This document shows positions 49,763 to 58,496 of a stretch of 64,000 nucleotides of DNA, one piece after another. Under the pieces are notes generated by a model, which saw nothing but the letters and a program-made list of their open reading frames with translations, was not told where the DNA came from and searched no databases. Source of the DNA: Streptococcus suis (GTDB lineage: Bacteria > Bacillota > Bacilli > Lactobacillales > Streptococcaceae); assembly GCF_002960625.1 (NCBI RefSeq), contig NZ_POJH01000017.1, positions 62,001 through 126,000 of the forward strand, given 5' to 3'. Position 1 is the first letter of the stretch; every line of letters starts with the position of its first letter. The position numbers were made by a program, and so were the translations under genes.

Positions 49763-50872
49763 TTAGTTGATAATGGCTAACATTTCCCATTTTGGATAAG
49801 ATTTGGCATCGTGAGGGTTTGTGCCTCTCTCGATTTCCATGTAGTCTGGAACCTGGTCGCCATCCGTGTCTTGCTTGATAAAGAGGCGGATATTTTGTTC
49901 CTCAATAATTGTCCCGTCCTGCTTGTAGGCCTTGTAAATGCCATTGCTGCCAAGTACGATTTTTACAGGGCGGCCGGATGATGACATGTTATAGTTTAGG
50001 ACGTTTTCGATCATTTCTCTTTCAAATTCAGTGATGCGATTGATGTTGCGGACGGTGAAGAAAGAAGAGTAGTTTTTAGGAAGAGTAGTTCCTGCAGTAA
50101 TGGTTCCCGCAGGATATTCAATCGCAAAGCCGTTTAACATAACAGGTGCTTGATTGACTGGAGCTTCGGCTACAGGTGATTCAGTTACAGGAGCTTCTGT
50201 AACAGGAGCCTTAGCTGCTTGTGAGAAGTTGACAGTTACATTGACGATTTTTACCTGACCAGATGCAGTAGTCAAACGTACTTGGACCTTGTTGCCAGAA
50301 CCGCTAGTTGGTAGGGGACTGATGACTTCTTTGGTCACGATAGAAGAGAGGTTTAGACCGCTTTTTTCAATTACTTGAACCTGGTCTAAGATTTCTTTTG
50401 CAGTCAGTGTTTGTCCAGCTGTCTTTTCAACGGTGCCAAGTACTTTTGCGTCGAGAACATGGAAGGTCATCACTGGACTGGTCTTGAAACTGGTTGCTCG
50501 CAAGCCATTTGCTGTTTTTACCACAGTACTATTGATTGCCAAGCGACGACGATAGGAACCAACACCAGAAATAGAACCTTGGATCTTGTTGGAAGAAATA
50601 GTGAGTTGACCTAGGTTTTGGATGGTGCTATTTCCTGTTTGGATAAAGTGCGCTGATTTTAATCCATTGATACCTGAGATAGCAATAGGCTTTGTGAGGG
50701 GTGTTCCAGAAAAAACATATACTTCTGTTGGTACATTAACTGCTGAAGAGCTTGTGTTAGCATATACAGTGCTAGCATTAGTAAAAGGCAAGCCAACAGG
50801 TAGGCTTGTTAGAGCTAGTGTAGCAATGACAGTAGTCTTAGTGAGTTTTGTTAAAAGTGAATTTTTTTTCAT
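49763..50872 (-). CDS. Secreted protein with a C-terminal calcium-binding (TSP type 3-like) repeat
   Basis: This 369-aa extracytoplasmic protein has a signal peptide (KKNSLLTKLTKTTVIATLAL, cleavage near VYANT), a beta-rich region to about residue 215, a short repeated Ala-Pro-Val linker (APVTEAPVTESPVAEAPVNQAPV, about 220-242), and a C-terminal region with DTDGDQVPDYMEIERGTNP, a thrombospondin type 3-like calcium loop (about 338-356). It has no LPXTG motif, so it is released or non-covalently held. AAGGAT lies upstream of the ATG. I recognise no named family; an envelope or adhesive role is inferred. Confidence 0.82.
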   Translation of the reverse strand: MKKNSLLTKLTKTTVIATLALTSLPVGLPFTNASTVYANTSSSAVNVPTEVYVFSGTPLTKPIAISGINGLKSAHFIQTGNSTIQNLGQLTISSNKIQGSISGVGSYRRRLAINSTVVKTANGLRATSFKTSPVMTFHVLDAKVLGTVEKTAGQTLTAKEILDQVQVIEKSGLNLSSIVTKEVISPLPTSGSGNKVQVRLTTASGQVKIVNVTVNFSQAAKAPVTEAPVTESPVAEAPVNQAPVMLNGFAIEYPAGTITAGTTLPKNYSSFFTVRNINRITEFEREMIENVLNYNMSSSGRPVKIVLGSNGIYKAYKQDGTIIEEQNIRLFIKQDTDGDQVPDYMEIERGTNPHDAKSYPKWEMLAIIN

Positions 50873-50901
50873 AATCTTTTTATATCCTTCTTGTTTCTTT
50901 A

Positions 50902-51516
50902 TTATTCAATCACCAACATACCTTCTTTAACGGCAAATGGGTGTTCTGGGTCAATGCGGTCGTAGAACATGACACCGTTGAGGTGGTCGATTTCGTGTTG
51001 GACCACGATGGCATTAAAGCCTTTGAGTTTGATACGGTGTTTTTCGCCGTTTTTATCCATATAGTCAACAGTCACGCGCGCGTGGCGGACAACGTAGCCT
51101 TGGACTTCACGGTCAACGGATAGGCAGCCTTCGCCCCCTCCCATAGCAGCTTCTTGGACAGAATGTGCCACGATTTTAGGGTTGTACATGACTTCTTGGA
51201 GGGAGTAGGCTTGGGCAGGTGGGTTGCCTTCCTCATCTTCTGGATTTGGGACTAAGACAGCGATGATGCGTTTGGAAACGTCAATCTGAGGTGCTGCTAG
51301 ACCAACTCCGCCACGGAGTTTCATCTTCTCAGCCATGACTGGATCCTGCGAATGTTTGAGGAATTGCATCATTTTTTCGCCCAAAATAATTTCCTGATCA
51401 GATAGGGGAAATGCAACTTCTTCGGCAACTTGGCGTAGGGTTGGGTGCCCTTCACGGATGATGTCATCCATGTCAATCAAATGGGCAGCTTTTGTCAATC
51501 GTTCGATTACAGACAT
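50902..51516 (-). CDS. def: Peptide deformylase
   Basis: Def removes the formyl group from the initiator methionine of new proteins. The 204-aa protein has the three metalloenzyme motifs: GVGLAAPQ (about 70), EGCLSV (about 127) and QHEIDHLNG (about 170), with the metal ligands Cys and two His. The long insertions are typical of the type II deformylases of Gram-positives. ATG 51516 follows AAGGAGAGAAAG; the upstream in-frame extension to 51558 was rejected. Confidence 0.97.
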   Translation of the reverse strand: MSVIERLTKAAHLIDMDDIIREGHPTLRQVAEEVAFPLSDQEIILGEKMMQFLKHSQDPVMAEKMKLRGGVGLAAPQIDVSKRIIAVLVPNPEDEEGNPPAQAYSLQEVMYNPKIVAHSVQEAAMGGGEGCLSVDREVQGYVVRHARVTVDYMDKNGEKHRIKLKGFNAIVVQHEIDHLNGVMFYDRIDPEHPFAVKEGMLVIE

Positions 51517-51610
51517 CTTTCTCTCCTTATTTGAGCACAGATAAAGTAATTGTACCATAAAATCTAGGAAAATAAAAGTCTAATGTTTCCTATCTATTCC
51601 CTATCAAATC

Positions 51611-51619
51611 TGCTATACT
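51611..51619 (+). promoter_or_regulatory. Extended -10 promoter of the MFS gene
   Basis: TGCTATACT is an extended -10 element about 30 bases before the start codon at 51650. Confidence 0.55.
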
Positions 51620-51649
51620 AGTAAAAGACGAACGTTGAAAGGGAGAAAA

Positions 51650-52813
51650 ATGAAAAGAATTTTAGAAAAAGCCAGTTTGCTGGCCCTATCCACCATGCTG
51701 GTTTCGACATTTGCAGTTTCACCAGCTATTCCACAGATGATTGAGCATTTTGCCCAGCAGGGAATTGCAGCGGCCCAGGTGGAAAACTTAATTACTGTGA
51801 CGTCATTTGCTATTATGGTAGCACTCTTGATGAATGGTTTGGTTGTCCGTTTCTTATCGGAACGAAACATTATCATTGTAGGGCTTTTGCTTATGGCCAT
51901 CGGCGGTGCTTTACCGGTGTTTCTAACTGCCTATCCTCTGATTTTGCTGGCTCGCATCTTGCTTGGTTTAGGGATTGGCTTGATCAATGCGCGTGCGATT
52001 AATATCATCGGTAATTTTTTCACCGGTCAGGAACGGGTCAAAATGATGGGCTTGCGTGGTTCAGCTGAGGTGCTGGGAAGTGCAGGCTTAACGCTTCTTG
52101 TCGGTTGGTTGACCCAGTTTGGTTGGCAACCTGCCTTCTTGGTCTACCTTTTTGCCTTGGTCATCTTGGCTCTTTTCCTTCTCTTTGTGCCCAAGGAAGA
52201 ATTACTTGCTCGTATGGAGGTTAAGCTAGAAGAGAACGCGCCAAAGGCTAAACTGGACAAGACCATGTGGATGATGGGGATTTATCTAGCCTTTCTAGCC
52301 TTCTTTGTTATCAATGTCAATACCTTCCTGACCATTCGTATTCCTCAGATTGTCTTAGCCAAGGGTATCGGTACGGCACAAGAGGCTAGTTTGATTCTCA
52401 GTCTCATGCAAGTCATGGGGATTGTGGCAGGGACAGTCTTTAGTAGCTTGGTTGGTCGGTTGAAGGGCTGGCTTTTGGCAGTTTCCTATGTGGTCTTTGG
52501 ACTCGCGGTTGTCGGTATTGCCTTTGCGGATAATCTCTGGGTACTGGGGCTTGGTGGTATGGTGTCAGGATTTTTCTATAGCATCATTTTGACCATTGTC
52601 TTTAGTCAGGTAACAGACCGTGCACCCAAGGCCTTGCTCAATGCAGTCATGACCATCGTTCTCATGGGTTGCAATATTGGTGGTGCGACGTCAGCTATCT
52701 TGCCAACTTATCTGGAAAAACTCAATCCAACCCCAACAGGTGCCTTTGGGATTTACGCCATCGGCTGTGCCTTGATAAGCGCTGGCTTGATTTATAAACA
52801 ACTGAAGAAGTAG
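51650..52813 (+). CDS. MFS transporter
   Basis: This is a 387-aa major facilitator with about twelve membrane helices (paired six plus six around a cytoplasmic loop near residue 195 that is rich in Glu and Lys). The LSERNIIIVGLLLMAIGG and GLGIGLINARAINI stretches fit the first-half MFS pattern. The substrate is unknown; efflux of a drug or metabolite is the usual role. AAAGGGAG precedes ATG 51650. It is a single gene ending in a terminator that starts at its stop codon. Confidence 0.9.
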   Translation: MKRILEKASLLALSTMLVSTFAVSPAIPQMIEHFAQQGIAAAQVENLITVTSFAIMVALLMNGLVVRFLSERNIIIVGLLLMAIGGALPVFLTAYPLILLARILLGLGIGLINARAINIIGNFFTGQERVKMMGLRGSAEVLGSAGLTLLVGWLTQFGWQPAFLVYLFALVILALFLLFVPKEELLARMEVKLEENAPKAKLDKTMWMMGIYLAFLAFFVINVNTFLTIRIPQIVLAKGIGTAQEASLILSLMQVMGIVAGTVFSSLVGRLKGWLLAVSYVVFGLAVVGIAFADNLWVLGLGGMVSGFFYSIILTIVFSQVTDRAPKALLNAVMTIVLMGCNIGGATSAILPTYLEKLNPTPTGAFGIYAIGCALISAGLIYKQLKK

Positions 52814-52835
52814 GAGCGGATTTCCGCTCCTTTTT
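52813..52835 (+). terminator. Terminator after the MFS gene
   Basis: GGAGCGG (52813-52819) and CCGCTCC (52824-52830) with T5 follow. The stem begins at the last base of the stop codon. Confidence 0.88.
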
Positions 52836-52843
52836 GGTATAAT
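52835..52843 (+). promoter_or_regulatory. Extended -10 promoter giving an apparently leaderless GNAT transcript
   Basis: TGGTATAAT lies immediately after the terminator T run, with only six bases between TATAAT and the ATG at 52850. No ribosome-binding site exists. Confidence 0.55.
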
Positions 52844-52849
52844 AGACCT

Positions 52850-53476
52850 ATGTTAGAAAACAACCGCTTGAATGAATTAATACTACGTTTTCCAGAGGAT
52901 GTTCAGTTGATTTTTAAGGACATGATTCCCTCCTATCAGTTGGGCTATGTGGATTATGTCTATCAGACAGATCATTACGCCACCCAAAACCGCAGGATTA
53001 AAAATTTGTCTAAAAATTTTCGGAAGATGAACTATTTTCATATCATGCCTCTGCCCCAGGATCTGGCATTGGAAATTGCTAACCAATGGCGCTATCAAGC
53101 CCCTTTGGATGTCTATACGATTAGTGCACACCCCAAGACCTATGCGGAGATGATTTCGCCAGGGGCGCGTGGGGACCGCTTTTTTGCAGTCATCCGCAAT
53201 GCCGCCCTCATGGGCTATTTCTGTATTGACCAAGATGGCGAGACAGTTGACATTCGATTGAGCATGAAACCTTCTTTGACGGGTCAGGGAAATGGCAGAG
53301 CTTTCTACCAGGCTATTGAAGACTATTTAGTAGAGCATGTTCAGCCAGCTAGTATCAAACTGACAGTTGCTAGCTCTCATCAAGTTGCCCAAAAACTCTT
53401 TCATGCTCTTGGATTTGCAGAAAGAGAAAAGCAAGCAGAATATATCAAAATGGAAAAGAAACTCATATGCGATTAG
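52850..53476 (+). CDS. GNAT family N-acetyltransferase
   Basis: This is a 208-aa protein with a GNAT acetyl-CoA-binding loop (MKPSLTGQGNGRAFYQAIEDYL, about 140-162) and a C-terminal SSHQVAQKLFHALGF segment typical of the fold. The N-terminal 60 residues are an extra extension. The substrate is unknown. The promoter position implies a leaderless transcript. Its end overlaps the next gene (rsuA-type) by 10 bases. Confidence 0.87.
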   Translation: MLENNRLNELILRFPEDVQLIFKDMIPSYQLGYVDYVYQTDHYATQNRRIKNLSKNFRKMNYFHIMPLPQDLALEIANQWRYQAPLDVYTISAHPKTYAEMISPGARGDRFFAVIRNAALMGYFCIDQDGETVDIRLSMKPSLTGQGNGRAFYQAIEDYLVEHVQPASIKLTVASSHQVAQKLFHALGFAEREKQAEYIKMEKKLICD

Positions 53477-54195
53477 ATAAATTTTTAGTGGATTGTGGTG
53501 TTGGCAGTCGGACAGAAGTCAAGAAAGTCCTGAAAAACAAGCAAGTCACCGTCAATGGCCAAGTAGAGATGTCCCCAAAGCAACAGATTGACGAAAAGAC
53601 GGATCAGATTGCAGTAGCAGGTCAGGTCTTGAGCCATGAAACCTTTGTTTATTATTTATTGAACAAACCCAAAGGAGTTATTTCAGCCACCGAGGATGAC
53701 CGCCATCGGACTGTTTTGGACTTGCTAGACGATACAGCTCGCCATAAGGAAATTTTTCCAGTTGGACGCTTGGACATTGATACCCATGGCTTGCTCCTTT
53801 TGACCAACAATGGCCAGCTGGCCCATGCTATGCTTTCTCCCAAAAAACATGTGGGCAAACTCTACCGTGCACGGGTTGACGGGATTATGACCCGAGAGGA
53901 TGTCGAGCGATTTGCGGCAGGAATTGAGCTGAAAGACTTTACCTGTCAGCCAGCCCAGTTGACCATCCTCTCTACAGATGAAGCTAAGCAGACTTCACTC
54001 GTTGACATCACCATCCGAGAAGGGAAATTTCACCAGGTCAAACGCATGGTGCAGGCCTGTGGAAAGACGGTGACAGACTTGCAACGATTGACCATGGGAC
54101 CACTTGAGTTAGATCCAGCGCTGACTCTTGGAGAATACCGCAGGTTGACAGAAGCGGAATTGACTAGTTTGAAAGTTTTTGGGGTTGAATTATGA
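53467..54195 (+). CDS. 16S rRNA pseudouridine synthase, RsuA/RluB/E/F family
   Basis: This is a 242-aa enzyme that isomerises a uridine in rRNA. It has an N-terminal S4 RNA-binding domain (RLDKFLVDCGVGSRTEVKKVLKNKQVTVNGQ, about 2-40) and the catalytic motif VGRLDIDTHGLLLLTNNG with the aspartate near residue 105, and a C-terminal KVFG-type end. The size and motif spacing fit RsuA (position 516) but RluB or RluF type cannot be excluded. It overlaps both neighbours and is likely translated by coupling. Confidence 0.9.
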   Translation: MRLDKFLVDCGVGSRTEVKKVLKNKQVTVNGQVEMSPKQQIDEKTDQIAVAGQVLSHETFVYYLLNKPKGVISATEDDRHRTVLDLLDDTARHKEIFPVGRLDIDTHGLLLLTNNGQLAHAMLSPKKHVGKLYRARVDGIMTREDVERFAAGIELKDFTCQPAQLTILSTDEAKQTSLVDITIREGKFHQVKRMVQACGKTVTDLQRLTMGPLELDPALTLGEYRRLTEAELTSLKVFGVEL

Positions 54196-54710
54196 GAAAT
54201 ATTGAAAAAATTTTTCGTGCCCTGCCCTTGATTGTGGTAGCAGGAGCAGTTGTTTATCTTTCGATTTGGATATGGATTGATAATGGGGATTGGACCTACA
54301 TCATTGCTAGGGTGTCTGGTATGAGCGTTGAACATGCCAATAATTTATCCCTAATTGCCATAGCCATCCAGTCTCTATTTTTTACTTCTGACTGGTTTTA
54401 TAGCCGCATTCGTGCCTTTCTCAATCGTCGGTTGGAACGCGCCAAGGGGCTCAATCGGCAGATTTATCTGGGCTATAAGGCTGGAGTTGAACTTCTGATG
54501 GCTCTACCCAAACGGACCATTTTGTTTAGCTTTTACCTGCTCTTGACTATTTTGGAAAACCTAGGTGTAATTGATAGTGCCAAAGATTATGCAGTCATTG
54601 TCATCTTTATCATCGCCGTAGATCGCGTGACTAATATCTGGCCAGAAGAAAAGCGCAGGATGATGGAGTTTGGTCAGAAGATTAAGAAACGGATAAAGAG
54701 TGTGGGTTAG
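54192..54710 (+). CDS. Membrane protein of unknown function, 172 aa
   Basis: Its ATG overlaps the stop of the pseudouridine synthase gene (ATGA). The product has hydrophobic helices at about 10-30 (LPLIVVAGAVVYLSIWIW), 48-62, 103-122 and 128-146 and a basic C-terminus. I do not recognise the family. Cotranscription with the GNAT and pseudouridine synthase genes is likely. A terminator about 100 bases later closes the unit, and the AAA island starts beyond it. Confidence 0.75.
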   Translation: MRNIEKIFRALPLIVVAGAVVYLSIWIWIDNGDWTYIIARVSGMSVEHANNLSLIAIAIQSLFFTSDWFYSRIRAFLNRRLERAKGLNRQIYLGYKAGVELLMALPKRTILFSFYLLLTILENLGVIDSAKDYAVIVIFIIAVDRVTNIWPEEKRRMMEFGQKIKKRIKSVG

Positions 54711-54810
54711 TGAAAAACTTTTTAAATATGATTTTACTCTGTTGAGAATCATAGACAGACCCTCTCCTAATAAGATGAAGTAGGATGGGATTGTAAATAA
54801 ATTTAATAAA

Positions 54811-54842
54811 ATAGATGGACATATTTTGTCCATCTATTTTTA
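54811..54842. terminator. Terminator before the AAA-DUF262 island
   Basis: ATAGATGGACA and TGTCCATCTAT form an 11-bp stem flanked by A and T runs on both sides, so it can work in either direction. Confidence 0.87.
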
Positions 54843-54881
54843 TATACTTCTTATTGAGAATATCAGAATAGAGGGGTAAAG

Positions 54882-56744
54882 ATGAACTATTATCACATAA
54901 AATTAATGGGAGATGTACAGCAACTAGAGCGACCTAGTGAATCTTTTATACAAGAAAATAATTGGATGTATTTTTTGAAGGAAAAAGAAGATTTATTCAT
55001 TGTAACGGGAGCTGCAAATACAAAACGAGAAATAGCAAAAAAGGTTCAATCACTTTGGAAAGTGGATGTCTATTTAGATGGCTATTCTTCAATAAATGAG
55101 GATGATTTTATTGAAAAAGTTGGGCGTGAAAATTTGGGAGAATTTGGTTATTTCTTATTGAAGCAATCAAAGGAAGATAAGCAAGGTCTTACTCTGAACG
55201 AGAATGTTTTATCAGAAAATATGATTGGTCTTACTACATTCAAAAATAGTATTCAGCATCTTATAAACTATTTAGTCTATCAATCAAACTATTTAGAATC
55301 GCATACGAAAGAGCCATTTTTCTTAATTTTCAACGGTCAAAAGGGGAGTGGACGAAAATATGCCCTTCAATATTTAGAACGATTGTTCGATTTGAAAGCA
55401 ATTGATACTCATTGTAGCGAATACTTTCTTCCTAAGACTGAAGAAAAACAATTTCCAGTTGTTTATGACTATTTTAAAGCAAGGGCTCGTCCTAAATTAG
55501 AACTTTTCGCTAATATCAATACAAAGAAAGAGAATAATATTTGTATTCTAATTGCCCAATCGAGCGAAGAAGCAAAAAAAATAGCGATGGAATTACAAGA
55601 GGAATACTACAATGTAAGTGTAATCGAGTTTCCTCCCTATACAAATGATGAACTAGTTGAAATTGCTATTCAACTATTAGCAAAAAGACGAATTAGTATA
55701 GACAAGGAATTTGTTAGGGAGTATGTAGAAAAGGCTTCAAATCTCATCAATGCAAAAGATATTCGACGAATGGTTCAGAGAATCCATGAATATGCGGTGG
55801 CAACCAATTATTGTCAAGAAAATGGATTGCTGGATATGGATCACTTTAGTTTGCAAAAGGAACAATCTAAAAGTAAATGTGGCCAAGCTGAGAAGATGCT
55901 GAATCAAATGATTGGTCTTCAATCTGTAAAAAAATTAATCAGACAACAAGTTGCTTTTGAACAACTATCGAAACTGAGGAAAGAAAGAGGCTATCATGTT
56001 GAAGAAAGTAATGGGCACTTGTTATTTACAGGAAATCCAGGGACGGGTAAGACAGAGGTAGCTCGTCTTTATACAGAAATCCTGTATGAACATGGATTGA
56101 TCGCAGAAAACAAGATAGTAGAGGTTGGAAGAGCAGACCTTATTGGAGAATATGTTGGCCAAACAGCACCGAAAATAAAAAAGGTGTTTGATAGTGCAAG
56201 TGGTGGTGTACTGTTTATCGACGAGGCTTACAGTTTGATTCCACAGAGTGAAAGAGATTTTGCTAATGAAGCTATACCCACCATTATTCAAGAAATGGAA
56301 AATCGTCGCAATGAGGTAGTTGTTATTTTTGCCGGTTATAAAAATTTGATGCACAATTTTATAGACACGAATCCAGGATTACAATCTCGAATCTCAAACA
56401 ACATTCATTTTGAAGATTACTCTGTGGACGAACTGTATGAAATTTTTAGAATGATGTTGAGTAAAAAAGAGTATTCTATTGAATCTAACTATGAGGAAGT
56501 ATTGTATTCGCATTTTTTAAAAGTTGGAACAACCGAACATTTTGGCAATGGTCGTTATGTTCGTAAACTAATAGAAGCTTGTTTGTATCAACAGGCGACT
56601 CGAGTGATGGAAAAGATAGGCAATAGAACCTTAGAGGAAACGGAGATGAATGTCGTAATAGAAGCTGATATTAAAAACGCCATCCAAGAATTATCAGAGT
56701 TGGAATCAACTCAACGGTTAATAGGTTTTGGATTACAGGGATAG
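54882..56744 (+). CDS. CbxX/CfxQ-type AAA+ ATPase with an N-terminal degenerate P-loop module
   Basis: This is a 620-aa protein and the first gene of an AT-rich island. Residues 1-130 are of unknown fold. About residues 145-160 contain FNGQKGSGRKYA, a Walker A-like loop with Arg replacing the usual Lys position, leading a module to about 320. A full AAA+ CbxX/SpoVK domain follows: GNPGTGKTEVARLY (about 383), VGRADLIGEYVGQTAP, Walker B GGVLFIDEAYSL (about 444), sensor AGYKN and arginine-finger region NPGLQSRISNN (about 505). GAGGGG precedes the ATG. CbxX-type ATPases remodel partner proteins; the partner may be the downstream 176-aa protein or DUF262 proteins (inference). Confidence 0.88.
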   Translation: MNYYHIKLMGDVQQLERPSESFIQENNWMYFLKEKEDLFIVTGAANTKREIAKKVQSLWKVDVYLDGYSSINEDDFIEKVGRENLGEFGYFLLKQSKEDKQGLTLNENVLSENMIGLTTFKNSIQHLINYLVYQSNYLESHTKEPFFLIFNGQKGSGRKYALQYLERLFDLKAIDTHCSEYFLPKTEEKQFPVVYDYFKARARPKLELFANINTKKENNICILIAQSSEEAKKIAMELQEEYYNVSVIEFPPYTNDELVEIAIQLLAKRRISIDKEFVREYVEKASNLINAKDIRRMVQRIHEYAVATNYCQENGLLDMDHFSLQKEQSKSKCGQAEKMLNQMIGLQSVKKLIRQQVAFEQLSKLRKERGYHVEESNGHLLFTGNPGTGKTEVARLYTEILYEHGLIAENKIVEVGRADLIGEYVGQTAPKIKKVFDSASGGVLFIDEAYSLIPQSERDFANEAIPTIIQEMENRRNEVVVIFAGYKNLMHNFIDTNPGLQSRISNNIHFEDYSVDELYEIFRMMLSKKEYSIESNYEEVLYSHFLKVGTTEHFGNGRYVRKLIEACLYQQATRVMEKIGNRTLEETEMNVVIEADIKNAIQELSELESTQRLIGFGLQG

Positions 56745-56760
56745 AAGAAAGGAGTTGCGC

Positions 56761-57291
56761 ATGAATAATAATGGCTTGAAAGAAAACACTGTGTTTAACG
56801 ATATGGAAATTTTAGAAATATTTATCGATTTGCTGTACAGAAATTTGGATTCAGATACTAAGGTGAGAAGTTCTTTTGACAGCATTAATCGGGAAGTAAG
56901 TGATTTTTTTGGAATCCCTCAAAAGAGCTATATCGGACAACTTTTATATATTATTTCAGATGTTGATCACATCAGAAGGAACTTTGTTGACCACATAGAA
57001 TTTTACTATCGAGAGATGAATAAGAAAGTGAAACGAGTAGTCGGAGTCAGTCTGGCGATAGAAATAGTACAAAATGTTCATTTTCTAGAAGAATTTGATG
57101 TTGTGATGATTGAAAATATTGAAGAATTTTATAATAGTACCGATGCGATTCAGAAGAAGTTGGCAAGAATTTTGGAAAGTTATCTAAAAACAGGAGGAAA
57201 ATTACTGGTAACAGGTTGTGAGTTTGATAATTCAAATGATGCATTGAGCAAGATTCTTTACCAAGGAAATTTATTGAATTTGACTTGTTAA
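56761..57291 (+). CDS. DnaA/Hda-like protein lacking a P-loop, 176 aa
   Basis: AAAGGAG is six bases before ATG 56761; an upstream in-frame start inside the AAA gene was rejected. The middle is LSLAIEIVQNVHFLEEFDVVMIENIEEFYNST, whose shape and spacing resemble the Walker B and flanking helices of DnaA-type AAA+ proteins (hydrophobic strand, then D/E-E and a helix), followed by KLARILESYLKTGGKLLVTG, like the sensor 1 strand. No GxxGxGKT is present, so it is unlikely to bind ATP by itself. It may be a partner or regulator of the upstream ATPase. The family call is tentative. Confidence 0.6.
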   Translation: MNNNGLKENTVFNDMEILEIFIDLLYRNLDSDTKVRSSFDSINREVSDFFGIPQKSYIGQLLYIISDVDHIRRNFVDHIEFYYREMNKKVKRVVGVSLAIEIVQNVHFLEEFDVVMIENIEEFYNSTDAIQKKLARILESYLKTGGKLLVTGCEFDNSNDALSKILYQGNLLNLTC

Positions 57292-57303
57292 GAGTGTTAT
57301 AAT
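57274..57303 (+). promoter_or_regulatory. Promoter of the WYL-regulator gene
   Basis: TTGAAT (57274-57279) and TATAAT (57298-57303; TGTTATAAT is an extended -10) are 18 bases apart. This lies within the end of the upstream gene, so the WYL gene can be expressed separately. Confidence 0.5.
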
Positions 57304-57324
57304 CTTTTTAGAATTGAGGTTTCT

Positions 57325-58275
57325 ATGAACGATCAGGAAAGATTACTTACTATATTTTTACGCTTACAATCAGGGGCGCATCTAAAAAAATCACAATTGG
57401 CAGATGAATTTGGAGTTAGTGAGAAGACTATTCAAAGAGATTTTGCTCTTCTAGGAGGATTTATCGAAAGTCAGCCAATGATTGCAGCAGAGTTAGCCTA
57501 TGATCCCAAGTACCATACTCGCTTCTTAAAAGGGAAGTCTCTTTTTAACAAAAAGGAAATTCTGACCATTTCTAAGATTTTACTGGAAAATCGTGCTTTG
57601 AATACGGAAGAAAACAAGGCTGTTTTAGATAGCTTATTAGCACTAGTATCGAAAGATGAGCAGAAAGAAATTTCAGCCATTATCGCCAGTGAACTCTTAA
57701 ACTATGCCCCGCTTTCAGATACTCAAAATAGGATCGATAAGATTTGGGAATGGTCAGAGGCCATTCGTAAGGAATTGGTATTAGACATTCGCTACCAATC
57801 TCCCTACAATATAGAAAAGAAACACACGGTTTTTCCTGTGTCACTCTATTACGATAGTCATTACTTTTACCTTGTAGCTTTTAATCTAAAACATTCTTCC
57901 TATATGACTTTAAAGTTAGATCGGATTTTAGAATGGAAGGTTTCGCCTGAGAAGAAACCGGCTATTTCTTATGGCAAAAAGTTCCGAGATGGTGAGGTAC
58001 GGAATAAGCAAGTGGATTCTTTTATGGGACGGGAACGAACCGTAAGAGTCAGATTCAGCTATGATCCAACCATTGTCTTGGATCAATTTCCGACAGCAAA
58101 GATTATCGAAACAAGCTCAGAAGGCAATGTGATTGAATTTGTCAGTCAAGACACACCAGGCTTAAAACGTTGGTTGTTGAGTCAGGCTGATGCCCTAACC
58201 GTGCTTTCTCCAAGTTCTCTTGTAGAAGATATGAAACATTTTCTCAAAAATATGCAAGAAAACTATAAAATTTAG
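57325..58275 (+). CDS. WYL-domain transcriptional regulator
   Basis: This 316-aa protein has an N-terminal winged HTH (RLQSGAHLKKSQLADEFGVSEKTIQRDFALLGGFIES, about 12-50), a central WYL domain (IRKELVLDIRYQSPYNIEKKHTVFPVSLYYDSHYFYLVAFNLK, about 145-190) and a C-terminal WCX-like part. WYL regulators often repress defence operons such as BREX until they sense a nucleotide or DNA signal. Its neighbours here, AAA and DUF262 genes, fit that role. GAGG lies seven bases before the ATG. Confidence 0.9.
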   Translation: MNDQERLLTIFLRLQSGAHLKKSQLADEFGVSEKTIQRDFALLGGFIESQPMIAAELAYDPKYHTRFLKGKSLFNKKEILTISKILLENRALNTEENKAVLDSLLALVSKDEQKEISAIIASELLNYAPLSDTQNRIDKIWEWSEAIRKELVLDIRYQSPYNIEKKHTVFPVSLYYDSHYFYLVAFNLKHSSYMTLKLDRILEWKVSPEKKPAISYGKKFRDGEVRNKQVDSFMGRERTVRVRFSYDPTIVLDQFPTAKIIETSSEGNVIEFVSQDTPGLKRWLLSQADALTVLSPSSLVEDMKHFLKNMQENYKI

Positions 58276-58363
58276 AGGGATAGGACGCTATTTGTCCATT
58301 CTATGTATTAGAATGAGTGTATCAAATAGTTATTGAACTCTTAATTGAAAGGAGGAGAAGTAA

Positions 58364-58483
58364 ATGCAAGAATGGATTGTAGTAGATCAATTTGGGAATA
58401 TCATTGTAGGACCATTTTATGATAAAACAGCTGCGGAAATGCATGCGAAAATGATTCCGAATGCAAGTGTAGAGAAAAAATAG
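58364..58483 (+). CDS. Small 39-aa protein in the DUF262 operon
   Basis: AAAGGAGGAGAAG lies four to six bases before the ATG. The product has 39 residues (MQEWIVVDQFGNIIVGPFYD...), acidic and aliphatic, with no signal or membrane helix. It ends 13 bases before the DUF262 gene with an AGGAG between, so the three genes look like one operon. It might be an antitoxin-like or regulatory peptide. Coding status rests on the strong ribosome-binding site and position. Confidence 0.5.
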   Translation: MQEWIVVDQFGNIIVGPFYDKTAAEMHAKMIPNASVEKK

Positions 58484-58496
58484 GAGAATAAGCAGA

